Positions 38,514 to 46,098 of a stretch of 46,527 nucleotides of DNA are shown in pieces. The stretch spans positions 1 through 46,527 of the forward strand of contig CANGXD010000016.1 of assembly GCA_947457545.1 (NCBI GenBank), given 5' to 3'. Below the pieces are notes generated by a model. The model was given only the letters and a program-made list of their open reading frames with translations. It did not search any database and was not told the origin of the DNA. Numbering within the stretch: the stretch's first letter is position 1; every line of letters begins with the position of its first letter. The position numbers and the translations under genes are program-made. Source of the DNA: Gemmatimonadaceae bacterium (GTDB taxonomy: Bacteria; Gemmatimonadota; Gemmatimonadetes; Gemmatimonadales; Gemmatimonadaceae).

Positions 38514-40649
38514 ATGCCTGCCAAGACTGCCGCGCGGCCCGTCGTTCGTGAGTCGTCCGCCACTGCCGTACCTCCTCGTGCCGGATTCGACTGGCGCCGT
38601 ATCGCATACAACACGCTGGTGTCTCGTGCGCTCGACGATGTCGAAGAGCTGACGAACAAACAGCGCGCCAATGTCCCCCGCGAACATCTGGTGCTCTACC
38701 AGTTCTCGGCGCGCGGTCACGACATGGCGCAGAGTATTCTGGGCTCGCTCCTCACGGGAGCGCATGACGGGGCGGGCGCGTACTATCGCTCACGACCGTT
38801 GCTGCTCTCGATCGGACTGAGCATCGAGGATGCCCTGGCCAGCCCACTTGGCCGCTCCGGCGGCTTCAGCGATGGGCGCGACATCGGCGTGGTGTGCAAT
38901 CTCCCCAACAACAACGGCTGCACGGTATTGCCCATGGCCGGCGACGTCGGCTCGCAATACACGCCGGCCGCGGGATGGGCGCAGAGCATTGTCTACCATC
39001 GCGACACGTTGGCCGACCAGAGCTACCGTGCGTGCATGAGTGTGGCGCTCGGCGGCGACGGCTCCGTCGCCACCAACGGTTTCTGGGCAGCGCTCACCAT
39101 GGCGACGACGCTCAAGTTGCCGATGCTCTTCTACATCGAAGACAACGACCTCGGCATCAGTGTTCGCGGCGGTATGCAAACGCCGGGCGGCGACATCGCG
39201 AAGAATCTGGCGTCGTTCAACAACCTGTTCATCCGCAACGGCAGCGGCACCGATCCGCACGAAGCGTCGGGGCTGTTGCACGAAGCAGCCACACATGTGC
39301 GCAGCGGTGCCGGTCCGGCACTCGTGCGCCTCACGGTGCCGCGCCTCTCGAGTCATTCCGGCCCCGACAATCAAAAGGGCTACCGCACCGACAGTGAAAT
39401 CGCCGCCGACCTGGCGCGTGATCCGCTGCCGCAACTGCGCGCGTATCTCGTGCCGGCGTTCATGAGCGAGCAGGAGTGGTCGACCCTCGAGCGCGAGGTG
39501 GCGTACGATGTCGAGACGGCGCTCGCGGCCGCGCGCGCGCGTCCCATGCCCGATCCTTCCACGGTTGCCAGGCACGTCTACGCCGACGACAGTGCCCCCA
39601 CGGAACCCATGGGTGGCCTCTCGCGTGCGGAACGTGCCGCGCTTGGCGGGACCGACGTCGCGCAGGAAAACGGAGAACTGCTCCGATTTGCCGAAGCCAT
39701 TCGACGCACGCTGCGGCACGAGCTCGCGGTCAATCCCAAAGTCGTCGTGTACGGCGAAGATGTTGGCCGCAAGGGCGGCGTGCACCTCGTCACCGAAGGC
39801 TTGCAGAAGCAATTCGGCGCTGAGCGGGTGTTCGACACGAGTCTCAGCGAAGAAGGGATCATCGGCCGCGCTGTCGCCATGGCGATCAGCGGGTTGATGC
39901 CGGTGGCGGAAATTCAGTTTCGCAAGTACGCCGATCCGGCGGCGGAACAGCTCAACAACTGCGGCACGATGCGTTGGCGTACCGCCAATCGTTTTGCGGC
40001 GCCCATCGTCGTGCGCATGCCCGGTGGCTTCGGCAAGGACGTGGGCGATCCGTGGCATTCGCTGAGCGACGAGGTGCGCTTTGCGCATGCGTACGGCTGG
40101 CAGGTCATCATGCCCTCGAATGCCGCCGACGCGGTGGGACTATTGCGCGCCGCCATGCGCAGTCCCAACCCGAGCATTTTTTTCGAGCATCGTTCATTGC
40201 TCATGACCGGCGACGGCAGCGCACGCTATCCCGGCGATGACTATGTGTTGCCGCTGGGTCGCGCGCGCATCGTGCAGGCGGGCGACGCCCTCACACTCGT
40301 GACGTGGGGGGCGATGGTGCATCGCTGTGTTGAGGCCGTGCAGCCCTTGGGTGATGCGGTCGAACTCATCGACTTGCGGACGATTGCGCCGTGGGACCGG
40401 GAGACCGTCCTGGCGTCGGTGAAGAAGACGGGCCGGTGCCTCATCGTGCACGAGGACAACCTCACGGCGGGCTTTGGCGCCGAAATTGCCGGTGCATTGG
40501 TACAGGACGCGTTTTGGCACCTCGATGCGCCCGTGGAGCGATTGGCGCCCCGAGACATCCCGGTACCCTACCACCCGGACCTGCTCGAGGTTGTGATTCC
40601 CTCCGTCGACCTCATTCGCGAACGGGCGACCGCGATTCTCACGATGTAG
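38514..40649 (+). CDS. fused E1 alpha-beta 2-oxoacid dehydrogenase
   Basis: 711 residues. The alpha-like half has the thiamine diphosphate motif 'GGDGSVATNGFW...EDNDLGIS' (about 178-212), and the beta-like half (about 385-710) has 'VVYGEDVGRKGGVHLVTEGL', 'DTSLSEEGIIGRAVAMAISG' and 'MPGGFGKDVGDPWHS'. The two E1 chains are thus fused in one polypeptide, as in several Bacteroidetes and related bacteria. It decarboxylates a 2-oxoacid, most likely branched-chain, and hands the acyl group to E2. No E2 or E3 gene is nearby. The ATG at 38514 sits 18 nt after the previous stop and has no strong Shine-Dalgarno. Confidence 0.88.
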   Translation: MPAKTAARPVVRESSATAVPPRAGFDWRRIAYNTLVSRALDDVEELTNKQRANVPREHLVLYQFSARGHDMAQSILGSLLTGAHDGAGAYYRSRPLLLSIGLSIEDALASPLGRSGGFSDGRDIGVVCNLPNNNGCTVLPMAGDVGSQYTPAAGWAQSIVYHRDTLADQSYRACMSVALGGDGSVATNGFWAALTMATTLKLPMLFYIEDNDLGISVRGGMQTPGGDIAKNLASFNNLFIRNGSGTDPHEASGLLHEAATHVRSGAGPALVRLTVPRLSSHSGPDNQKGYRTDSEIAADLARDPLPQLRAYLVPAFMSEQEWSTLEREVAYDVETALAAARARPMPDPSTVARHVYADDSAPTEPMGGLSRAERAALGGTDVAQENGELLRFAEAIRRTLRHELAVNPKVVVYGEDVGRKGGVHLVTEGLQKQFGAERVFDTSLSEEGIIGRAVAMAISGLMPVAEIQFRKYADPAAEQLNNCGTMRWRTANRFAAPIVVRMPGGFGKDVGDPWHSLSDEVRFAHAYGWQVIMPSNAADAVGLLRAAMRSPNPSIFFEHRSLLMTGDGSARYPGDDYVLPLGRARIVQAGDALTLVTWGAMVHRCVEAVQPLGDAVELIDLRTIAPWDRETVLASVKKTGRCLIVHEDNLTAGFGAEIAGALVQDAFWHLDAPVERLAPRDIPVPYHPDLLEVVIPSVDLIRERATAILTM

Positions 40650-40947
40650 TAACCGGCACGGGGGCCGGCAGATTCCACTGGGAACGCGTTCCTGCTTACG
40701 GAAGACGGCCCCCGCCAAACTCGTCACGACTAGTCGCCGCGGCTCACGGGTTGTCACGCAAAACGGCCTTTTTGTCCTCGGACGAGCGTCGGACCGTTAC
40801 AGGATAGGTTGTCAGTAGTCCAAATTCGGTAATGTATCGGATGTCTGACAGATCACTTATTTTCGAAGGGCTCCCCGTAGGCGAGTGCCCACGGACGGGT
40901 GCGGGGCACGGTGTGCCCGCTCAACAGGCTTATTCCCAGAGGACACC
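40650..40947. other. intergenic leader region before the OmpA-like gene
   Basis: 298 bases with no gene. An interrupted inverted repeat CGGGGGCCG/CGGCCCCCG (40659-40667 and 40706-40714) encloses the palindrome GGAACGCGTTCC (40681-40692), and could end E1 transcription. Further on, a weak promoter-like pair TTGTCA (40809-40814)/TAATGT (40830-40835) has a short 15-base spacer. Nearest the gene are two GTGCCC copies competing for one GGGCAC. A GAGG lies 5 nt before ATG 40948. Confidence 0.5.
40885..40918 (+). promoter_or_regulatory. alternative-pairing hairpin in OmpA leader
   Basis: GTGCCC at 40885-40890 and again at 40913-40918 can each pair with the one GGGCAC at 40904-40909. The second pairing gives a tight hairpin with a three-base loop (GGT). 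Mutually exclusive stems 30 bases before the ribosome site are the layout of a leader switch, but no known riboswitch motif is recognised. Confidence 0.35.
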
Positions 40948-42537
40948 ATGAACAAAAAGCTGGTCGGATTTTCGCTGCTGACCGCGGTCGCGGCAGCGCC
41001 GACGGCCCACGCTCAGGGTCTTGGTGAACGTATCGAAGTAGGTGCTTTCGGTCAGTTCACGAAGCTCGATGAGAAGATCAAGATGGACAACGTGCTCGGC
41101 GTCGGTGGCCGACTCGGCGTGTCCGTATATCGCTGGCTCGGTGTCGAAGGCGATGTCCAGATCGGCACGACCAAGGCGACGCGTAATCCGTTCGAGGACA
41201 TTACGTATCGCCCGGCACGCGTGCTTGGTACGCTCACGGTCCCCGTGACGCCGTCCAAGAAGACGTCGGTCATTCTCGGTGCCGGTTATGTGAACTCCAT
41301 CTACGATGGCCGGTCCACCGCCAACGAGTTCGAAGACGGCTTCTCCGCGCTGCTCGGCCTCAAGGTCTGCTCGAGCGGCAAGTGGGGCGCACGCGTCGAT
41401 GGCGTGCTCGACCGCAACCCGTCGCCGAACGAGCAGGAGCTCACCGGCACGTCGCGGAACCTTGGCCTCCGTGCCGGCGTGACGTACGCGCTGCGTGGCG
41501 CCTGCGCCAAGACGGAAGAATTCAACTGGGCGCTCAAGATCGACCCGGCGAGCGCCACCGTGAATCGTGGGGCCGACCGTCAGTTCGCGCTCAGCGCGGC
41601 CGACGCCAAGGGCAAGATCATCGAGCTGCGCAAGGTGCAGAACCTCACCTGCTCGTCGAGCGATGCGTCGGTGGCCACCGTGGACAACACCGCCAAGGTC
41701 AAGGCCGTCAAGTACGGCACCGCCACGATCACCTGCAAGGGCCTGGTCAAGAAGCTCGAGCGTACGGCGCAGTCGACGGTCACCGTGCCGCCGCCGGCGT
41801 GGACGCTGTCGCTGACCCCGAAGAGCGGCTCCACCGACGTGGGCAAGACGCTCTCGTTCAGCTCGAAGGCTGTTGACGCGGACAATGTGGACCTCGGCGC
41901 CATCACCTGGAGCTCGGCCAACGCGTCGATCGCCTCGGTCAGCAACGGCACCGTGACCTGCAACGCGGCCGGCACCACCACCATCACGGTGACCAAGACG
42001 GCGTACGGCAGCTCGAAGAGCGAGTCGGCGTCGGTCGAGTGCATCGCGCCCAAGATGGCGAACATCGCGCTCGACGAAGCGCTCTTCGACTTCGATCGTG
42101 CGATCGTGCTCAAGACGGGCATGGACACGCTCAAGACGGTTGTCGATGCAATGCTGCGCATCCCGACGCTCCGCGTCTCGGTGGAAGGCCACACCGACCG
42201 TTACGGCTCGGAAGCGTACAACAGCAAGCTTGCCAAGAGCCGCGCGGAGGCGGTCACCAAGCAGATCCTCCGTCTCGCCGGCAAGGATGCGGCGTCGATC
42301 AAGGATCGCATCGTGACGTCGAGCTTCGGTGAGCAGTGCCTCGTGACGTCGGCTGGTGCTGACGAGACCGAGCCGCCGCCGGCCAACCGTGGCCGTATCG
42401 CCAAGGGCGATCGTTCGGCCCAGTCGACCAACCGCCGCGTGGAAGTGTGGCAGCTGGTTGATGGCAAGGGTGCTCCGACCGGCTGCCGTTCGGCCGACGA
42501 GCGCGCTGGCCATGTGCCCTTTGGTTCGCTGAAGTAA
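40948..42537 (+). CDS. OmpA-family outer-membrane protein with Ig-like insert
   Basis: 529 residues. Signal peptide 'LVGFSLLTAVAAAPTAHAQG', then an OmpA-like beta-barrel (about 22-190; 'LGERIEVGAFGQFTKL'), two Ig/BIG2-like beta-sandwich segments (about 190-365: 'VASVDNTAKVKAVKYGTATI' type and 'VSNGTVTCNAAGTTTITV'), and a C-terminal OmpA peptidoglycan-binding domain (about 385-520) with 'VSVEGHTDRYGSEAYNSKLA'. It would tie the outer membrane to peptidoglycan. The ATG at 40948 has GAGG 5 nt upstream. The frame is open 63 bases further but the signal peptide marks this start. Followed by a strong terminator. Confidence 0.92.
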   Translation: MNKKLVGFSLLTAVAAAPTAHAQGLGERIEVGAFGQFTKLDEKIKMDNVLGVGGRLGVSVYRWLGVEGDVQIGTTKATRNPFEDITYRPARVLGTLTVPVTPSKKTSVILGAGYVNSIYDGRSTANEFEDGFSALLGLKVCSSGKWGARVDGVLDRNPSPNEQELTGTSRNLGLRAGVTYALRGACAKTEEFNWALKIDPASATVNRGADRQFALSAADAKGKIIELRKVQNLTCSSSDASVATVDNTAKVKAVKYGTATITCKGLVKKLERTAQSTVTVPPPAWTLSLTPKSGSTDVGKTLSFSSKAVDADNVDLGAITWSSANASIASVSNGTVTCNAAGTTTITVTKTAYGSSKSESASVECIAPKMANIALDEALFDFDRAIVLKTGMDTLKTVVDAMLRIPTLRVSVEGHTDRYGSEAYNSKLAKSRAEAVTKQILRLAGKDAASIKDRIVTSSFGEQCLVTSAGADETEPPPANRGRIAKGDRSAQSTNRRVEVWQLVDGKGAPTGCRSADERAGHVPFGSLK

Positions 42538-42563
42538 GCGACCGAACGCACAACCGGTAACGC

Positions 42564-42604
42564 GAAAGCCGCCAGTGCCCAATGGGCGCTGGCGGCTTTT
42601 TCGT
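42564..42604 (+). terminator. intrinsic terminator of the OmpA-like gene
   Basis: A 14-base stem AGCCGCCAGTGCCC/GGGCGCTGGCGGCT with one G-T wobble and a three-base loop (AAT) is followed by a run of T. It ends transcription of the plus-strand gene, just before the convergent paaD. Confidence 0.9.
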
Positions 42605-42624
42605 GTGGCGCATGGACCGCGAAA

Positions 42625-43113
42625 TCAGTGCGCCTTGAACTCGTCGAACGGACTGCCGCAGCTGCGACAGCTGTGAATCGCTTTGCATGCGGTCGATCCG
42701 AACTCGCTTTGCAACTGGGTGTCGGGTGACCCGCAAAATGGACACGCCACCGCCGGTCGTGCGCGCGTCAGGGTCACGAATCCACCGGCCTCCGCCTTCC
42801 CGGGCGGCGCAATGCCATAGCGACGCAGCTTTTCGCGCGCGTCCGCTCCCAACCAGTCGGTGGTCCATGCCGGCGTGAGCACCATGCGCACTTCCACACG
42901 CGGCACACCTCGCGCGGTGAGTGCCGCCTTCACATCGGCTTCCATTTCGCGCATGGCGGGACAGCCGGAGTAGGTAGGCGTCATCGTCACCGTGATCAGC
43001 TCGGGCGTGATCTCCACGTCGCGCACGACCCCGAGCTCCACCACACTGATGACGGGCACCTCGGGATCCGGCACCGTGTGCAGAATCCCGAACACTTCCT
43101 CACGCGTGAGCAT
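42625..43113 (-). CDS. paaD: PaaD: phenylacetyl-CoA epoxidase maturation protein
   Basis: 162 residues. An N-terminal MIP18/DUF59-type domain ('VPDPEVPVISVVELGVV' with Cys51 in 'TPTYSGCPAMREM') and a C-terminal zinc-finger tail (CPFCGS near 123-128, CRSCGSPFDEF near 148-158, plus 'FGSTACKA'). Members of the family help assemble metal sites of the epoxidase. The ATG at 43113 starts 6 nt after the paaC stop. Last gene of the paaA-B-C-D unit; no paaE follows, since an OmpA gene on the other strand comes next. Confidence 0.93.
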   Translation of the reverse strand: MLTREEVFGILHTVPDPEVPVISVVELGVVRDVEITPELITVTMTPTYSGCPAMREMEADVKAALTARGVPRVEVRMVLTPAWTTDWLGADAREKLRRYGIAPPGKAEAGGFVTLTRARPAVACPFCGSPDTQLQSEFGSTACKAIHSCRSCGSPFDEFKAH

Positions 43114-43119
43114 GCCTGC

Positions 43120-43971
43120 TTACCAGCTCGCGCCGGGGTGCGCGCGCGCGACGCTCTGCATGGTGGCAAGCATATGTCCCAGATGCTCGCTGTGCATGCC
43201 GCGGCGACCGCCACGCCGCTGCGGGGCCTCGTCGGCGGGCCGCGTGAGTGTGGCGCGCTGCAGCACGTCGTTCACGAGCCCATCCCACAGCGCGCGCAGA
43301 GCGGCCGTGTCGACCGTGATCCCGTGCGCCGCCACCGCCTCGTTCACCGCGTCGTGATCGAACAGTTCGGCGGTGTAACGCCACAACGTATCGAGCGCAC
43401 GCTGCGTGCGGGCATGACTCTCGTCGGTGCCATCGCCGAGTCGCACGATCCACTCGCTACTGTGGCGCAGATGGTACTTGTCTTCCTTGAGCGACTTGGC
43501 CGCAATGGCCGCAAGCTCCGGATGCGACGCGCGCGAGAGCTGATCCCACAGCAGCACGCTGTGCGCATCGAAGAGGAACTGCCGCACCATGGTGACCGCG
43601 AAGTCGCCATTGGGCTGTTCCACGAGCAGCGCATTGCGATAGGCCGTGCCATCACGAAAAAAGGCGAGTGCATCTTCGTCGCGCCCCTGCCCTTCCACCG
43701 TGCCGGCGAGCGCCAGGAGACTGGTCGCGTGCCCGATGAGATCGAGCGCCATGTTCGACAGCGCGATGTCTTCTTCGAGAATCGGGCCGTGTCCGCACCA
43801 TTCCGACAACCGGTGCCCGAGCACGAGGCGGTCATCGCCAAGTCGCAGCAGATACTCGAACAGCGGATTGGCGATCGGCGCCGTGCGCGGCGCCGCGATG
43901 GGATAGTCGGGCGCCTTGTTCACGACTCCGGATTTCCCAGCAACGGTTGCTTCTTCTTCGTCGTGAGCCAC
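43120..43971 (-). CDS. paaC: PaaC: epoxidase structural subunit
   Basis: 283 residues, a helical ferritin-like fold. 'FEYLLRLGDDRLVLGHRLSEW' and 'LSNMALDLIGHATSLLAL' are typical of PaaC, as is 'KYHLRHSSEWIVRLGDGTDE'. PaaC is the inactive partner that packs against PaaA and is needed for activity. The GTG at 43971 has GAGG 6 nt upstream and lies 8 nt after the paaB stop; upstream frames overlap paaB. Confidence 0.93.
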   Translation of the reverse strand: MAHDEEEATVAGKSGVVNKAPDYPIAAPRTAPIANPLFEYLLRLGDDRLVLGHRLSEWCGHGPILEEDIALSNMALDLIGHATSLLALAGTVEGQGRDEDALAFFRDGTAYRNALLVEQPNGDFAVTMVRQFLFDAHSVLLWDQLSRASHPELAAIAAKSLKEDKYHLRHSSEWIVRLGDGTDESHARTQRALDTLWRYTAELFDHDAVNEAVAAHGITVDTAALRALWDGLVNDVLQRATLTRPADEAPQRRGGRRGMHSEHLGHMLATMQSVARAHPGASW

Positions 43972-43979
43972 GCGTTGCC

Positions 43980-44276
43980 TCAGAAAATGCGCACGCCGCG
44001 CGGCGCGACGTAGAACTGCGGGTGCCGGTACGGCTTGTCGTTCCCCGGATCGAAGAACGGCCCGGCGTCGGAGGGCGCCGAGGCCACGATGGCACTGCTC
44101 GGCACCACCCACAGATTCACCGCTTCACCGCGTCGCGTGTACACATCACGCGCGTTCTGCATGGCGTGTTCGGCATCGGCCGCGTGAACGCTGCCGGCGT
44201 GCTCGAACGGCTCGCCACGGGCGCCCTGGGTAAAGACCTCCCAGAGAGGCCACTGGCTGTCGTCGATGGTGCTCAT
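43980..44276 (-). CDS. paaB: PaaB: epoxidase bridging subunit
   Basis: 98 residues. '[20 protein letters not shown]' followed by '[20 protein letters not shown]' is the PaaB pattern. PaaB joins two PaaAC heterotetramers in the epoxidase complex. The ATG at 44276 overlaps the paaA stop by four bases (ATGA), and the upstream reading frame into paaA is a shadow. Confidence 0.93.
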   Translation of the reverse strand: MSTIDDSQWPLWEVFTQGARGEPFEHAGSVHAADAEHAMQNARDVYTRRGEAVNLWVVPSSAIVASAPSDAGPFFDPGNDKPYRHPQFYVAPRGVRIF

Positions 44277-45244
44277 GCGGCGGCCGTATCCCGACGCGCG
44301 CGCTGCTTTTCTGCGTGAGCCGACGCCGCGGCGCGCACCCACTCGCCGTTTTCGTGAGCGGCGCGACGCGCGGCCATGCGCTCCTGATTGCACGGCCCGT
44401 TGCCCTTGAGCACTTCGTGGAACTCCGACCATTCGATTTCGCCGAACTCCCAGTTGCCGGTGCTCTCGTCGAAATGCAAGTCGGGATCTGGGAGCGTGAT
44501 GCCGAGGGCGATGGCCTGCGGCACGGTGAGGTTCACGAACCGCTGACGCAGCTCGTCGTTCGTCTTACGCTTCACACGCCAGCGCAGGAGTTCCGCGCTG
44601 TTGGGCGAGTTGGTGTCGCTCGGCCCGAACATCATGAGCGCTGGCCACCAGAAGCGGTTCACGGCGTCCTGCAGCATGGCCTTCTGCGCGGGCGTGCCGT
44701 TGGCCAGCACCGTGCAAATTTCGTAGCCCTGACGCTTATGGAAATTTTCTTCCTTGCAAATGCGTACCATCGCGCGCGCGTACGGGCCGTAGCTGGCCTT
44801 CGCGAGCACTGTCTGGTTCACAATGGCGGCGCCGTCCACGAGCCACCCGATGACGCCCATGTCGGCCCACGCGAGCGTGGGATAGTTGAAGATGCTGGAG
44901 TACTTCGCGCGTCCGTCGATGAGCTGCTCGACGAGTTCCTTGCGATCGACGCCCAGCGTTTCGGTGCCGCAGTAGATGTACAAGCCGTGACCGGCTTCAT
45001 CCTGCACCTTGGCGATAAGCGACAGCTTGCGGCGCAGACTGGGTGCGCGCGTAATCCAGTTGCCTTCGGGAAGCATGCCCACGATTTCGGAGTGCGCGTG
45101 TTGCGACATCATCCGCGTGAGCTGCTTGCGATAGCGTTCCGGCATCCAATCCTTCGGCTCGATGCTTTCACCGGCGGCAATACGAGCTTCGAAGGCGGCC
45201 AGGAGGGCCGGATCCTCGGCGGGGACAGGCATGGTGTGGTCCAT
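44273..45244 (-). CDS. paaA: PaaA: catalytic diiron subunit of phenylacetyl-CoA epoxidase
   Basis: 323 residues. Diiron motifs: Glu53, Glu83-x-x-His86 (in KVQDEAGHG) and Glu166-x-x-His169 (in KEENFHKR), with two ExxH motifs as in E. coli PaaA. It inserts an oxygen atom into the ring of phenylacetyl-CoA using O2. Start ATG 45244 is preceded by TACCTT and only six bases, so the message may be leaderless; there is no Shine-Dalgarno. The frame opens upstream to 45397 across the divergent promoter, which is rejected. First gene of paaA-B-C-D. Confidence 0.94.
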   Translation of the reverse strand: MDHTMPVPAEDPALLAAFEARIAAGESIEPKDWMPERYRKQLTRMMSQHAHSEIVGMLPEGNWITRAPSLRRKLSLIAKVQDEAGHGLYIYCGTETLGVDRKELVEQLIDGRAKYSSIFNYPTLAWADMGVIGWLVDGAAIVNQTVLAKASYGPYARAMVRICKEENFHKRQGYEICTVLANGTPAQKAMLQDAVNRFWWPALMMFGPSDTNSPNSAELLRWRVKRKTNDELRQRFVNLTVPQAIALGITLPDPDLHFDESTGNWEFGEIEWSEFHEVLKGNGPCNQERMAARRAAHENGEWVRAAASAHAEKQRARRDTAAA

Positions 45245-45307
45245 GGTCGAAAGGTACTGGGGCGGCAGCGGGTTCGACAATCGGAACAGGGCGCTATCTT
45301 GCCTCAC
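45245..45307. promoter_or_regulatory. divergent overlapping paaA/paaF promoters
   Basis: 63 bases between divergent ATGs. Minus strand: TTGTCG (45280-45275), an 18-base spacer, TACCTT (45256-45251), then six bases to the paaA ATG. Plus strand: TTCGAC (45273-45278), 16 bases, TATCTT (45295-45300), then seven bases to the paaF-like ATG. The -35 boxes overlap on opposite strands. In both directions transcription should start at the start codon. Confidence 0.65.
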
Positions 45308-46090
45308 ATGACGCCCTTCCCTCCCATCACCTCCGGTCCGGACGGTTACGTCCGCACCCATGTGGCCGACGGTATTGGCCGCATCGAGTTCTACCATCCC
45401 AAGAGCAATTCGCTCCCGAGTGCCGTGTTACAGGAACTGGCGGCGACGGTGAGCGCCGTGAGCGCCGACCCCGCCGTGCGCGTGATCGTCCTGCAGAGCG
45501 GCGGGAGTGGACCGTTCTGCGCCGGCGCCAGCTTCGACGAGCTGGCCGCCATTGCCGACCGCGAGCAGGGTCAGCGGTTCTTCAGCGGGTTCGCCGGTGT
45601 GATTCTGGCGATGATCCGTGCCCCGCAGTTTGTCATCTCCCGCGTGCACGGCAAAGCGGCCGGCGGTGCGGTCGGTCTCATCGCCGCGTCCGATTTCAGC
45701 GTGGCGGTAGACAAGGCCTCGGCGAAACTGAGCGAGCTGGCCGTAGGCATCGGCCCCTTCGTCGTCGGCCCGGTGATCGAAAGGAAGATTGGCCTCGCGT
45801 CGTTCAGTCAGATGGCGGTCGATGCGGACTGGCGCGATGCGTCGTGGTGCGAGCGTCGCGGTTTGTACGCCAAGGTCGTGTCCGAGATCGCGGCACTCGA
45901 TGCGCATGTCGACACCCTGGCGACGACCCTCGCCGCGTCGAATCCCGAAGCGATGGCGATGATGAAGCGCGTGTTCTGGGCCGGCACCGAACAGTGGGAC
46001 ACCCTGCTTGCTGAACGTGCCTCGATGAGCGGAACGCTGGTGCTGTCGGAGTTCACGCGCAACGCGATCGGCGCGTTCAAGACCAAATAA
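45308..46090 (+). CDS. enoyl-CoA hydratase/isomerase family protein, PaaF-like
   Basis: 260 residues, crotonase fold. '[21 protein letters not shown]' (oxyanion region) and '[20 protein letters not shown]' are clear; '[20 protein letters not shown]' replaces the usual P-E-V/I-xLG stretch, and keeps the Glu. By context it could hydrate 2,3-dehydroadipyl-CoA (PaaF), though it also resembles methylglutaconyl-CoA hydratase-like proteins, so the symbol is withheld. The ATG at 45308 is placed seven bases after a TATCTT -10 and has no ribosome site. The frame extends back to 44315 but runs across paaA. Confidence 0.85.
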   Translation: MTPFPPITSGPDGYVRTHVADGIGRIEFYHPKSNSLPSAVLQELAATVSAVSADPAVRVIVLQSGGSGPFCAGASFDELAAIADREQGQRFFSGFAGVILAMIRAPQFVISRVHGKAAGGAVGLIAASDFSVAVDKASAKLSELAVGIGPFVVGPVIERKIGLASFSQMAVDADWRDASWCERRGLYAKVVSEIAALDAHVDTLATTLAASNPEAMAMMKRVFWAGTEQWDTLLAERASMSGTLVLSEFTRNAIGAFKTK

Positions 46091-46098
46091 GCGGCGCG

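Noticed and set aside
40885-40947. Known riboswitch (c-di-GMP or cobalamin type)
   Set aside because: The conserved core sequences of those classes are not visible; only competing stems are supported.
45245-45397. Upstream extension of paaA
   Set aside because: It would run through the divergent promoter and into the PaaF-like gene; the PaaA fold starts near ATG 45244.
44315-46090. A 591-residue N-terminal extension of the PaaF-like protein
   Set aside because: It overlaps paaA on the other strand; the crotonase domain begins right after ATG 45308 and the promoter pattern supports that start.
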